Of a DNA stretch of 64,000 bases, positions 8,645-17,195 are shown piece by piece. The notes under the pieces are model-generated. The model searched no databases and was not told the DNA's origin. It was given only the letters and a program-made list of their open reading frames with translations. The stretch covers positions 62,001-126,000 of the forward strand of contig NZ_JADNBB010000008.1 in NCBI RefSeq assembly GCF_015550595.1. Direction: 5' to 3'. Origin of the DNA: Parabacteroides goldsteinii. GTDB lineage: Bacteria; Bacteroidota; Bacteroidia; Bacteroidales; Tannerellaceae. The position numbers were made by a program, and so were the translations under genes. Numbering within the stretch: position 1 is the first letter of the stretch; each line of letters starts with the position of its first letter.

Positions 8645-9089
8645 AGTTTTGAATGTTACTTTTCTCTTGAAAGAAAAGTAACCAAAAGTTCAAGGCTGCA
8701 GCGGCTTCGCTGCTCCGGTGAAAGACTACGCTGTCGTCTGCGAACTCGCTTCGCTCAAACAGCGCAGCCTCCTCCCGCTTCGTCTTTCCCCTTCGCGGAC
8801 GCTCACCCGCTGAGGCCTTTCAGAGAACGCAAAGCGTTCTTTTGGGATGGCCGATACCGACACCTTTAAAACAGGCGGCATCGGCCATCCAAAGAGGAAG
8901 CTCCGCTTCCTATGTCAGGCCTCAGCTGGCGAGCGTTAAGCGCAGCAGCCGGAGAGAGCGCCCGGAGCATCCGCTGTTTGAGCGAAGCGAGTTCGGAGGC
9001 GACAGCGAACGTAGGATGCGGAGTAGCGAACCAGGTGCAGCCTTGATCTTTTGACTACTTTTGGATCAAGCCAAAAGTAGGTTCAAAAC
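8645..9089. repeat. About 445-bp interrupted palindrome
   Basis: Nested inverted arms surround a centre near 8867. The outermost arms lie near 8645-8700 and 9034-9089 (including CAAGGCTGCA at 8691-8700 and TGCAGCCTTG at 9036-9045). A perfect 24-bp pair is 8741-8764 with 8972-8995. The central stem is GGATGGCCGAT at 8845-8855 with 8880-8890. Local hairpins include 8655-8682 and 8824-8840. No gene is evident; the short frame at 8842-9054 is an artefact of the repeat. It resembles long palindromic intergenic elements that I recall from other Bacteroidales genomes. Confidence 0.75.
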
Positions 9090-9123
9090 TTTCTAGTTTT
9101 GAAACAAATAATCTCCTTTCTTT

Positions 9124-9153
9124 TTTGTCCGAAAGAAATATTCTATATCTTTG
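9124..9153 (+). promoter_or_regulatory. Promoter of the Rpn-family gene
   Basis: TTTG at 9124-9127, an 18-nt spacer and TATCTTTG at 9146-9153 match the Bacteroidetes consensus and precede the ATG at 9196 by about 42 nt. Confidence 0.65.
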
Positions 9154-9195
9154 CCGTACCGCCTGTTATTGGGTGGCAACCAAAATATATAAGCT

Positions 9196-10041
9196 ATGGG
9201 GAAATTTATCAATCCCTTCACCGACTTCGGTTTTCACCGGATTTTCGGGCAGGAGGTACACAAAGAGTTATTAATTGATTTCTTAAATCAGCTGCTGGAA
9301 GGCGAACGTTATATCAGCGATATCATCTTTCAAAACCCAATCCTCCAACCGGAAACGATTGAAGACCGGGGAGTGATATTCGATATCCATTGCAAGGATG
9401 ACAAAGGCGGTTGGTTTGTAGTGGAAATGCAGAACGGAGCCCAGCCCTACTTTTACGACCGGGGTATTTATTACTTATCACGGGCAATCAGTAATCAGGG
9501 GGAGAAGGGTAAAGACTGGAAGTTTAACCTCTGCCCGGTATACGGTATCTTCCTGTTAAACTATAAGATGGGAATGAACTCCAAATTCCGCACAGATGTT
9601 ATATTGGCAGACCGTGACACCGGACGGATGTTTAGCGACAAGATCCGGCAGGTATATCTGGAGTTACCCTGGTTCACGAAAGAAGCTGATGATTGTGAGA
9701 CAGATTTTGAACGTTGGTTATATTTATTAAAACATATGGATACATTAGACAGAATGCCCTTCAAGGCGCAAAAAGCTGTATTCGACAAACTGCTCGAAGT
9801 GGCCGATGTGGCTAATCTGAGCAAGGACGAGCGTGTCTTGTATGACGAAGCCCTGAAACGTTACCGCGACTATAAGAATACGATCGACTATGCCGAAGAG
9901 AGAGGGATAGAAAAAGGACGCAAGGAAGGACGCAAGGAAGGCGTCTATTCCGTAGCAAAAGTCATGAAAGAGAAAGGTCTTCCTCTCCTGACAATTGCAG
10001 AGGTAACCGGCCTCAGCGAGGCAGAGATAGAAACATTATAA
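9196..10041 (+). CDS. Rpn-family PD-(D/E)XK nuclease / putative transposase
   Basis: The 281-aa protein has the family's opening (FINPFTDFGFHRIFG) and a PD-(D/E)XK core with D in GVIFDIHC and E in VVEMQ. Family members are recombination-promoting nucleases related to transposases. The C-terminal part contains a short tandem repeat (GRKEGRKEG, encoded by repeated GGACGCAAGGAA-type units) followed by a small helical domain with a TIAEVTGLSEAEI tail. It has its own promoter and terminator, so it is a single-gene unit. The adjacent palindromic repeat could be a related mobile sequence, but no terminal repeats tie them together. Confidence 0.85.
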   Translation: MGKFINPFTDFGFHRIFGQEVHKELLIDFLNQLLEGERYISDIIFQNPILQPETIEDRGVIFDIHCKDDKGGWFVVEMQNGAQPYFYDRGIYYLSRAISNQGEKGKDWKFNLCPVYGIFLLNYKMGMNSKFRTDVILADRDTGRMFSDKIRQVYLELPWFTKEADDCETDFERWLYLLKHMDTLDRMPFKAQKAVFDKLLEVADVANLSKDERVLYDEALKRYRDYKNTIDYAEERGIEKGRKEGRKEGVYSVAKVMKEKGLPLLTIAEVTGLSEAEIETL

Positions 10042-10054
10042 TATTTATTCACTA

Positions 10055-10086
10055 AACAAGGCAGCCTCGAATGAAGCTGCCTTGTT
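10055..10086 (+). terminator. Terminator after the Rpn-family gene
   Basis: An 11-bp perfect stem (AACAAGGCAGC at 10055-10065 with GCTGCCTTGTT at 10076-10086) around a 10-nt loop lies just after the stop codon. Confidence 0.8.
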
Positions 10087-10354
10087 TATGTTAGAAATCT
10101 GTTTAATTATTATCATGTTTTGAATCTATTAGTGTCGTTGTCTATGTCCCGGGGGGTATTCACAGTTAGCCCTTCCAGGGCATCAACGTCGCTAAATAGA
10201 TTCACCTTTTTCTATAATTACCACATTACCTCCTTATCACTTAACTTATTGGCATTAGCGTGAAAATTTGGAGTTTTTGCGTATATTTGCCTGGCCTTCT
10301 TTTCAAAAAGGATTGAATCATGCAAAAAATACAAATCAAGTAGACTCTCATAGT
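10087..10354. other. Intergenic region before the GH2 gene
   Basis: No gene is seen. It holds a small hairpin (GCCCT at 10169-10173 with AGGGC at 10177-10181) and a -7-like box TATATTTG at 10282-10289 without a well-spaced -33 partner. This box lies downstream of the ATG at 10268, arguing that translation starts at 10355. Confidence 0.45.
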
Positions 10355-13300
10355 ATGAAAATGTGTAAACAGCAAAAAGCATCACGTATCCTAACCCTTT
10401 GCGGAACAGCAGCGACAACGTTGTTGCTCTGGGGATGCAGCGGAGCAGGTGCGACAGATGAATCGTTCGAACGATCGGACTATTATTCACGTGGTATCGG
10501 TCAGTATCCCGGTAATCCGAAGGAAGATTTTTCTCCGGAGCTGGTTCCGGACCGGGGGACATACCGAAATATCGCCCTCCGGCGTTTGGCATTCAACTCA
10601 TCCAGTCACGATTATAACCTGACAGCCCAGTTGGCGACCGACGGTATCGTGACCGATGCGCAACCGCAGTATCTCATCCTCTCCACTCCAGCAGGCGAAG
10701 CTCCCCGGCGTGAACGCGAATGGATGATCGACGAAGGTCCGTACTCACGGAATACCTTCGAAGGGGCCGATACCTGGTTTCAGTTTGCGTTGAAAAATTA
10801 CAGTAAATCGGTTGATAAATTGTCATTGGTAGGAAACCTCGTTTACGACGACAAACTGGCAAAAGACGGTTTCGAGATCGTCTGCGAAGGTTCCGACGAC
10901 GGACAGAACTGGACGGAAGTGGGACGATTGAGCGGTAAAGGACTGCCGGGTGAGGCGGTACGTTTCCGTGTGCCGGTCACCGACCCGAACAAACAGACCG
11001 AACAGATCTCCATGCCGGTCCGCAAACTGAATGAAACGATTTCGTTCGATAAGGAAGCCACCTATTCCAACTACCGTGTTTCGTTGAAGATGCCGGGAGC
11101 CCACAGCTGGGTGTTTATGGCTGCCGATTTTTATAATAAAGGCGGTCTGGTGGAAATGAAACCTTCCCAGTTTTTCAACAGTTCCTGGATGAGTGCTACG
11201 ACAGGAGAAGAATGGTTGTATGTGGATCTGGGTAGCCGCTCTGAGTTTGATAAGGTTATTTTGCATTGGATCAATAAAGCCGTTAAAGGTAAAGTACAGG
11301 TTTCCGATGATGCCGTTCAGTGGACGGATGCAGCCGAACTGCCCGGCGGTGAGAGCCTGAAAGATGAAATAGCGTTGGGGGGCAGCAAGAAAGCACGTTA
11401 CGTGCGTGTCCTGATGCAACAGCCGGCTAACGACAGCCGTTATATCCTAAGCGAACTGGAAGTGATGGGTAAAGGCGGATTGGTTCCCCAGCCTGTTGCC
11501 GCTCCGGCCATATCGCAAGGCAATATCAACCTGTCGGGAGGTAACTGGAAGCTTCAACGGGCTTCCGAAGTGAATGCTGCAGGTGAAAAGATATCTACTC
11601 CGGATTTTCAGCCGGAAAACTGGATCGTTGCAACTGTTCCGGGTACTGTTCTGAGCAGTTACAAGAATATCGGGGCTGTCGCCGATCCGAACTATGCCGA
11701 CAACCAGTTGCAGATATCCGAGTCGTTCTTCAACTCCGACTTCTGGTACCGGGACGAATTCGAGATGCCGGCCGACTTTAAACAGGAGCGTCTGTTTCTC
11801 AATTTCGACGGTATCAACTGGAAAGCGAATGTCTATGTGAATGGCCGGAAGATAGGCCGTGTCGAAGGAGCCTTTATGCGTGGTAAGTTCGATGTGACGG
11901 ATGTGGTCGTTCCGGGTAAGAACGTAGTTGCCGTAGAGATTATCAAGAACGAACATATCGGTGCGATCAAGGAAAAGAATGCACAGAGCACGGACTTCAA
12001 CGGGGGTATCCTGGGTGCTGACAATCCGACCTTCCATGCAACGATCGGTTGGGACTGGATCCCGACGATGCGCGGACGTAATATCGGTATCTGGAACGAT
12101 GTGTTCCTGACGACCACCGGAAAAGTGACGGTAGCCGACCCGCTTGTACAGTCTGTTTTACCGTTGCCTGATACGACCTCTGCAACTCTGACGGCGGAAG
12201 TGATCGTGAAGAACCACGACGCCCATGCCGTAAAAGGAATGCTGGAAGGCAAGGTAGGCGATATCACGTTCCAGCAACCGGTTGAACTGGCTGCCGGAGA
12301 AGAGAAAGCTGTCGTTTTCGATGCAAAGGATTTCCCGCAGCTGAATATGCAGAACCCGCGTTTGTGGTGGCCGAAAGGGTATGGCGAACCGAACCTGTAT
12401 GATGCCAACTTTACCTTTAAGATAGACGATAAGGTGTCGGATGCCAAAGACTTCAAAGTCGGTATCCGTCAGATGACTTTCAATGAAGACAATCATATCC
12501 TGAGTCTGTTCGTGAACGGTCGCCGTTTCATCGGACGTGGCGGTAACTGGGGTTTCAGCGAGTCTAACCTGAACTATCGTGCCCGTGAATATGATATCGC
12601 CGTGGCTTACCATGCCGATATGAACTTTACGATCCTCCGTAACTGGGTGGGTATGATCGGTGACGAGGAACTCTACGAGGCTTGCGACCGTCATGGTATC
12701 ATGGTCTGGCAGGACTTCTGGCTGGCGAACCCGTCTGACGGACCGGATCCGTATTATCCGGAAATGTTTATCGCCAATGCGGAAGATTATGTGAGACGTA
12801 TCCGCAGCCATGCATCCATCGGTATCTATTGCGGACGTAACGAAGGCTTCCCGCCCGAACAGATCGACAAGGCATTGCGCCGGATTGTCAAGGACGAGCA
12901 TTCCGGTATACATTATATATCCAGCTCGGCCGACGATGTGGTAAGCGGACACGGACCTTACCGTATGCTTCCTGCAAAAGAATACTTCACATTGAAGACC
13001 GGCAACGATAAGTTCCATAGCGAACGCGGTATGCCGAATGTGTTGACCTATGAAAGCATGCTCCGTACCTTCTCTCCGGAAGGTCTTTGGCCGCAGGACA
13101 ACCAGTGGGGTATGCACGACTATACCCGCGAGGGAGCACAGGGTGCCACTTCTTTCAACGAGATCATCGCGAAGGGATACGGCGAACCCCGGAGTGCCAA
13201 AGAATTCTCCGAACTGGCCCAGTGGGTGAACTATGACGGTCACCGTAGTTTGTTCGAGTCAAGAAGCCTGAACCGTAAAGGGTTGCTGATGTGGATGAGT

Positions 13301-13981
13301 CATTCCTGCTGGCCTTCTATGGTATGGCAGACATACGATTATTATTTCGAACCGACAGCTGCCTACTTCGCTATCAAGAAGGCTTCCGAACCGCTGCATA
13401 TCCAGTGGAACCCGGCAACCGACGAGGTGGAAGTGGTCAATTACAGTGCCGGTGCACACAAAGGCCTGACAGCAAAAGTACAGGTATTGAATATGGATGC
13501 TTCCGTAGCCTGGGAAAAAGAGGTGACGATCGACAGCAACGAAGATACGACCAACAAATGTATCAAACTGGAATTTCCGGCCGGCTTGTCGAAGGTTCAT
13601 TTCATCAAAATGACTTTGTCTGAAGATGGTCGTGTTGTTTCTGATAACTTCTATCACAGAAGTCTGGAAGAAAACAACTATCAGGAGTTACGTAACCTGC
13701 CGAAGGTTGACTTGAAATCAGATGTTGTTATCAATAAGGAAGCAGACGGAAACTGGACGGCGACAGCTGTTATCGAGAATACGACGTCTACTCCGGCCCT
13801 GATGATCCGTATCAATGTGATCGGCGGTACAGATGGTTTACAGTTCTTGCCTATCTTCTATTCCGACAACTACTTCGCTCTTCTCCCCGGAGAAAAGAAA
13901 GAAGTACGTTTCCATTGGAAAGACGAAGACACCCGGGGAAATACACCGAGGGTCGTTGTTTCGGGATATAATGTAAAGTAA
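10355..13981 (+). CDS. GH2-family glycoside hydrolase lipoprotein (exo-glucosaminidase/mannosidase-like)
   Basis: Starting at 10355 the product is 1208 aa with a lipoprotein signal ending LLLWGC (Cys28). The open frame extends up to 10268, but that start lies before the likely promoter. Residues of about 70-370 look like two discoidin-type beta-sandwich regions. A GH2 sugar-binding domain (WIVATVPGTVL, then FDGINWKANVYVNGRKIG), an Ig-like domain and a TIM barrel follow. NEG at 829-831 and YES at 899-901 place the candidate acid/base E830 and nucleophile E900 70 residues apart, as in exo-beta-glucosaminidase-like GH2 enzymes. Substrate is uncertain. It is monocistronic and converges on PUL 1, so it may act on the same glycan. 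Confidence 0.8.
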   Translation: MKMCKQQKASRILTLCGTAATTLLLWGCSGAGATDESFERSDYYSRGIGQYPGNPKEDFSPELVPDRGTYRNIALRRLAFNSSSHDYNLTAQLATDGIVTDAQPQYLILSTPAGEAPRREREWMIDEGPYSRNTFEGADTWFQFALKNYSKSVDKLSLVGNLVYDDKLAKDGFEIVCEGSDDGQNWTEVGRLSGKGLPGEAVRFRVPVTDPNKQTEQISMPVRKLNETISFDKEATYSNYRVSLKMPGAHSWVFMAADFYNKGGLVEMKPSQFFNSSWMSATTGEEWLYVDLGSRSEFDKVILHWINKAVKGKVQVSDDAVQWTDAAELPGGESLKDEIALGGSKKARYVRVLMQQPANDSRYILSELEVMGKGGLVPQPVAAPAISQGNINLSGGNWKLQRASEVNAAGEKISTPDFQPENWIVATVPGTVLSSYKNIGAVADPNYADNQLQISESFFNSDFWYRDEFEMPADFKQERLFLNFDGINWKANVYVNGRKIGRVEGAFMRGKFDVTDVVVPGKNVVAVEIIKNEHIGAIKEKNAQSTDFNGGILGADNPTFHATIGWDWIPTMRGRNIGIWNDVFLTTTGKVTVADPLVQSVLPLPDTTSATLTAEVIVKNHDAHAVKGMLEGKVGDITFQQPVELAAGEEKAVVFDAKDFPQLNMQNPRLWWPKGYGEPNLYDANFTFKIDDKVSDAKDFKVGIRQMTFNEDNHILSLFVNGRRFIGRGGNWGFSESNLNYRAREYDIAVAYHADMNFTILRNWVGMIGDEELYEACDRHGIMVWQDFWLANPSDGPDPYYPEMFIANAEDYVRRIRSHASIGIYCGRNEGFPPEQIDKALRRIVKDEHSGIHYISSSADDVVSGHGPYRMLPAKEYFTLKTGNDKFHSERGMPNVLTYESMLRTFSPEGLWPQDNQWGMHDYTREGAQGATSFNEIIAKGYGEPRSAKEFSELAQWVNYDGHRSLFESRSLNRKGLLMWMSHSCWPSMVWQTYDYYFEPTAAYFAIKKASEPLHIQWNPATDEVEVVNYSAGAHKGLTAKVQVLNMDASVAWEKEVTIDSNEDTTNKCIKLEFPAGLSKVHFIKMTLSEDGRVVSDNFYHRSLEENNYQELRNLPKVDLKSDVVINKEADGNWTATAVIENTTSTPALMIRINVIGGTDGLQFLPIFYSDNYFALLPGEKKEVRFHWKDEDTRGNTPRVVVSGYNVK

Positions 13982-14004
13982 AGCAAGTCAGATTGTTGTT
14001 ATAA

Positions 14005-14046
14005 AAAAAGGGACTGTCTAACATTCGAGTTAGTCAGTCCCTTTTT
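14005..14046. terminator. Bidirectional terminator between GH2 gene and PUL 1
   Basis: A long stem (14005-14022 with 14029-14046, one internal mismatch, 6-nt loop) has an A-run on the left and a T-run on the right, so it can end both the rightward GH2 transcript and the leftward PUL 1 transcript. Confidence 0.85.
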
Positions 14047-14080
14047 GTGTTTGGTTCAAAACGTTCTATATTGGTACTCT

Positions 14081-15637
14081 TTATCTGCCATAGAAGTGCT
14101 TAGCAGAAGGAACCATGATAACGCTCAACTCCGGATCTGCCATGTCAGGATCGATCGGAAACATCGGTCTCACGATATTCTTATATGGAAGCTTCTTGAA
14201 GTCCTGATCCACTCCACCGCGTGTAAAGGCCATCACCCAATCCGCTTGTATATTGTACCATTGGTTTACAAGGTAACCTTGTTTAACCATTACAATATCC
14301 ATTTCCTTCGGATCGATTCCTGAACCTTCCAGGTTTGGAGTGGGAGACGATGTACCTACTACCACATAAACGCTTCCGTTTTTTACGATAGCGATATCCC
14401 TTTTACGTCTCCAGGATTCCGCACTCTTGTCTTCTTCCGGGCTGACATAAACCACGGTACCCGACAATTTCACGGGACCTTCGTAGGAATTATCTACCAT
14501 GGCACCTGCCATGCCTTCTACGTGTCCGCCTACGCCGACCTTACGTGCCTGCTCGACCACCTCTTCTCCCGGGATGGAACAATAAAGAACGCTCTTTCCT
14601 TTATCGGTCTGGAATTCCGGACGCTTCAAGAGTCTTGCCAACGTCCAGGTGACCTCGCCTGAGCCTCCTCCGCCGGGATTATCTCCCATGTCACTGATAA
14701 AGAAAGGTTTCTTTTTACTCGCTACTGCCAAATCGATACATTCTTCGAGCGAATATCCCGGGGCCTCCAGCGAGAATTGCTTACGGATATCCCAGAATTT
14801 TTGGGCGAGTTTCTTCGCTCCGGCTTTTACCTGTTCTTCGTTGTCACCGTAAACCATCACGACTCCCTGGTTCCGCGGGTTGTCTCCCCAAACATAACCG
14901 ATCCATATACCCGCATCTATCACTCCGGGCATGGCTTCAACCTCGGGAACCAATGCGTACAGCGATTTCGCAGGCTCGACGCGGGTACTCGACCATTCGC
15001 CGGATACCAGGACAGGAACGGCAACCCATGCCTTGTATGCCGGACGTCCTTTTCCTGATTCAAGACGTTCGAGAAGGTTGACCACGCCACGACGGTGAGA
15101 TTCGCGGGAATCATCGTGGGGAGCCTTGCGGTATGTAGTGATGAGGTCGCTGTTGAGGGCTACCAGCCAGGAGGCGTTGCCGTGAAGATCCATCGTTGTC
15201 GTGACAAGGACATCGTTTCCGATAAGGCTGCGTACTTTTTCCATAAACTCACCTTCAGGATCGGCCACGCCTTCCACGCTACAAGCTCCGTGGTTATAAA
15301 ACCAGAAAGCATCGTATGGCATATTGGCCTTGATCATCTCCAATGATTTTTCCACAAACGCATCGTACGACTCTTTTGTCACGGGGCCTCTTCCTCCGCC
15401 ATAGCCAATTTGGGTGGGAAGCCAAGTGGCCGCCTGTCCCATAGCGGAGTCAGGACTGAGATAGTCCGGCATTCTTACGGGATGTCCTACGAGCGGCTGC
15501 CTATTCGGGACGAACACGCTGTTTTCTATCTGTATACCGGCAATACCGATACGAGGTTTTTTCTTCTGTCCAAAGGCTTCTCCGACGAACGATACGGCCA
15601 GGAGACAGATACCGAGCAATAATAGATTTCTTTTCAT
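14081..15637 (-). CDS. Secreted M81-family metallopeptidase (MlrC-like)
   Basis: The 518-aa protein has a signal peptide (MKRNLLLLGICLLAVSFVGEAFG) and the MlrC fold: IGIAGIQIENSVF opening, NHGACSVEG, a D150-L-H152 pair and a PHDD motif with H174. The D/H/H spacing fits the zinc ligands described for MlrC, and a second domain contains DMGDNPGGGGSG. Known members hydrolyse linearised microcystin and other small peptides. It is the last gene of a sigma-anti-sigma-susCD unit, 34 bp after susD. A periplasmic or surface peptidase as the only catalytic gene suggests that the locus handles a peptide or amide-linked substrate; this is inference. Confidence 0.85.
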   Translation of the reverse strand: MKRNLLLLGICLLAVSFVGEAFGQKKKPRIGIAGIQIENSVFVPNRQPLVGHPVRMPDYLSPDSAMGQAATWLPTQIGYGGGRGPVTKESYDAFVEKSLEMIKANMPYDAFWFYNHGACSVEGVADPEGEFMEKVRSLIGNDVLVTTTMDLHGNASWLVALNSDLITTYRKAPHDDSRESHRRGVVNLLERLESGKGRPAYKAWVAVPVLVSGEWSSTRVEPAKSLYALVPEVEAMPGVIDAGIWIGYVWGDNPRNQGVVMVYGDNEEQVKAGAKKLAQKFWDIRKQFSLEAPGYSLEECIDLAVASKKKPFFISDMGDNPGGGGSGEVTWTLARLLKRPEFQTDKGKSVLYCSIPGEEVVEQARKVGVGGHVEGMAGAMVDNSYEGPVKLSGTVVYVSPEEDKSAESWRRKRDIAIVKNGSVYVVVGTSSPTPNLEGSGIDPKEMDIVMVKQGYLVNQWYNIQADWVMAFTRGGVDQDFKKLPYKNIVRPMFPIDPDMADPELSVIMVPSAKHFYGR

Positions 15638-15671
15638 GCTGTTATGATTTATGTAAGTTGTTGTTTCTTTA

Positions 15672-17183
15672 TTAATTCTTTATTAAACCGCCACTAATGT
15701 CAATCTCGGTTTGAGGTATGGGCAATACTTCCGCACCGGCTTTGAAAGGAGTCTTAGCTCCAAATTCTGCTTTCTTGGTTCCGTTAAAGACTTTCTCGCC
15801 CCATCCTGCACGTACCACGTCAAAGAACCGGAAACCTTCCAATCCTAACTCCAGATGACGTTCGTTCATGATGTCTTCAAACAATTGCTCTCCTGTATTG
15901 TTTTTAGGAGCCAGGTTGACATGACTTCTTACCTCGTTCAGATACTTTTGCGCATTAGCGATATCGCTGCTGAAATAACAAGCCTCGGCATAGTTCAAAT
16001 ATACTTCCGCAAGGCGGATAAGCCTGAGGTTTGTTGGTTGGTTATTCCCTCTGTTCTCCTCTCTTTCCCCGGGCGCAAGATACAATTTGCGATTGTACCA
16101 GCCGGTTCGGTCATCTGTAATGGGGTCCACCTTGCCTTTAGCCGCAGTCTCGATCTCTATGGCCTCTTTCGTGGAAAGTAGTGTCGTATTCTTTCGTATG
16201 ATATCCCCCTCCGCATCATAAGCGTCCGCCAAAGCTTGAGTAGGCTGTGCGCAACCGAAGCCGTTGGTCATATTTCGGGGCATGGACATCAATACGTGAC
16301 GGTTACCGTTATTTACACCATACCCACTTTGAGTTGGGGAATTATACATATTTATTTCCAGGATAGACGAGATACAATGTTCCCCCTTCAGGGAGAATTG
16401 CCAGGCGTATTCTTCCGGGTTCACTAAGCTATATTCGCTACCGCATTCCTTTTGGAAATTCTCGAATGCCTTTTTTACCTCATCGTATTTTTTCGCATAC
16501 AGGTAAACACGCGTTTGCATGGCAATGGCCGCACCTTTGGTGATTCTTCCCGCATAGGTTGTTTCGTAGTTCGTTATCTCACTTTTCTTAGGTAAAGCAC
16601 TAACCGCATCGTTCAAGTCTTGCTCGATAACAGCATATACTTCCTCGACAGTCGAACGTCCGAGTCTTTCATGGGCGAGATCCAGGACTTCCGTATAACA
16701 AGGAACACCGCCAAATGTTTTCACGAGTTCGAAATAGGTATAGGCGCGGATAAACTTGGCCTCACCAATCATCTGTTCTTTATTGTACGTCGAGAAAATG
16801 GCATCGTCGGCCGTTTCCATGTCCTGTAGAAATAAATTCGCTTTATTGATACATTGGTAAGAATACCGGTATTTGTTCAAAATCTCGGTATGATCTGCTT
16901 GATACTGATAATTCTCCAGCAACGTGAAGGTTTGCGCATCGTTCGAAGAACCGCTATAAGTCGCATCGTTCGACAATACATCTCCGAAACATTGCATCGA
17001 CCACGTGTAACGAAAATCTTTCATGCCGGAATAGACCGCTGTCAAACGTAAGAATGCTTGTCGTTCTTCTGTTAGCTTTCCAGCCTCCGGGCTACCTAAT
17101 GGCGCCAAATCCAAATCCGCGCAACTGTTGAATCCTGTTAAAATCGCGAGTGCGATTCCTATGATATATTTGTTTTTAAGCAT
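15672..17183 (-). CDS. SusD/RagB-family nutrient-binding lipoprotein (PUL 1)
   Basis: The 503-aa protein has a lipoprotein signal (Cys21 in GFNSCADLDLAP) and typical SusD features: an N-terminal TPR-like helical part (KFIRAYTYFELVKTFGGVP) and a C-terminal RagB/SusD segment (RLAEVYLNYAEA, RHLELGLEGFRFFDVVR). It should sit over the SusC barrel as the ligand-capturing lid. It starts 12 bp after susC and is co-transcribed with it. Confidence 0.92.
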   Translation of the reverse strand: MLKNKYIIGIALAILTGFNSCADLDLAPLGSPEAGKLTEERQAFLRLTAVYSGMKDFRYTWSMQCFGDVLSNDATYSGSSNDAQTFTLLENYQYQADHTEILNKYRYSYQCINKANLFLQDMETADDAIFSTYNKEQMIGEAKFIRAYTYFELVKTFGGVPCYTEVLDLAHERLGRSTVEEVYAVIEQDLNDAVSALPKKSEITNYETTYAGRITKGAAIAMQTRVYLYAKKYDEVKKAFENFQKECGSEYSLVNPEEYAWQFSLKGEHCISSILEINMYNSPTQSGYGVNNGNRHVLMSMPRNMTNGFGCAQPTQALADAYDAEGDIIRKNTTLLSTKEAIEIETAAKGKVDPITDDRTGWYNRKLYLAPGEREENRGNNQPTNLRLIRLAEVYLNYAEACYFSSDIANAQKYLNEVRSHVNLAPKNNTGEQLFEDIMNERHLELGLEGFRFFDVVRAGWGEKVFNGTKKAEFGAKTPFKAGAEVLPIPQTEIDISGGLIKN

Positions 17184-17195
17184 AACATTATAAAT

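Noticed and set aside
8645-9089. Palindrome considered as a third inverton
   Set aside because: The arms are nested and continue almost to the centre, and no promoter facing a gene lies in a defined loop segment; it looks like a long hairpin element.
10268-10354. Upstream start for the GH2 gene
   Set aside because: The ATG at 10268 precedes the likely -7 box, and the sequence before 10355 disrupts an otherwise normal lipoprotein signal.
12158-13243. 361-aa minus-strand frame inside the GH2 gene
   Set aside because: It is a shadow frame of a GC-richer gene; the sense frame has clear GH2 motifs.
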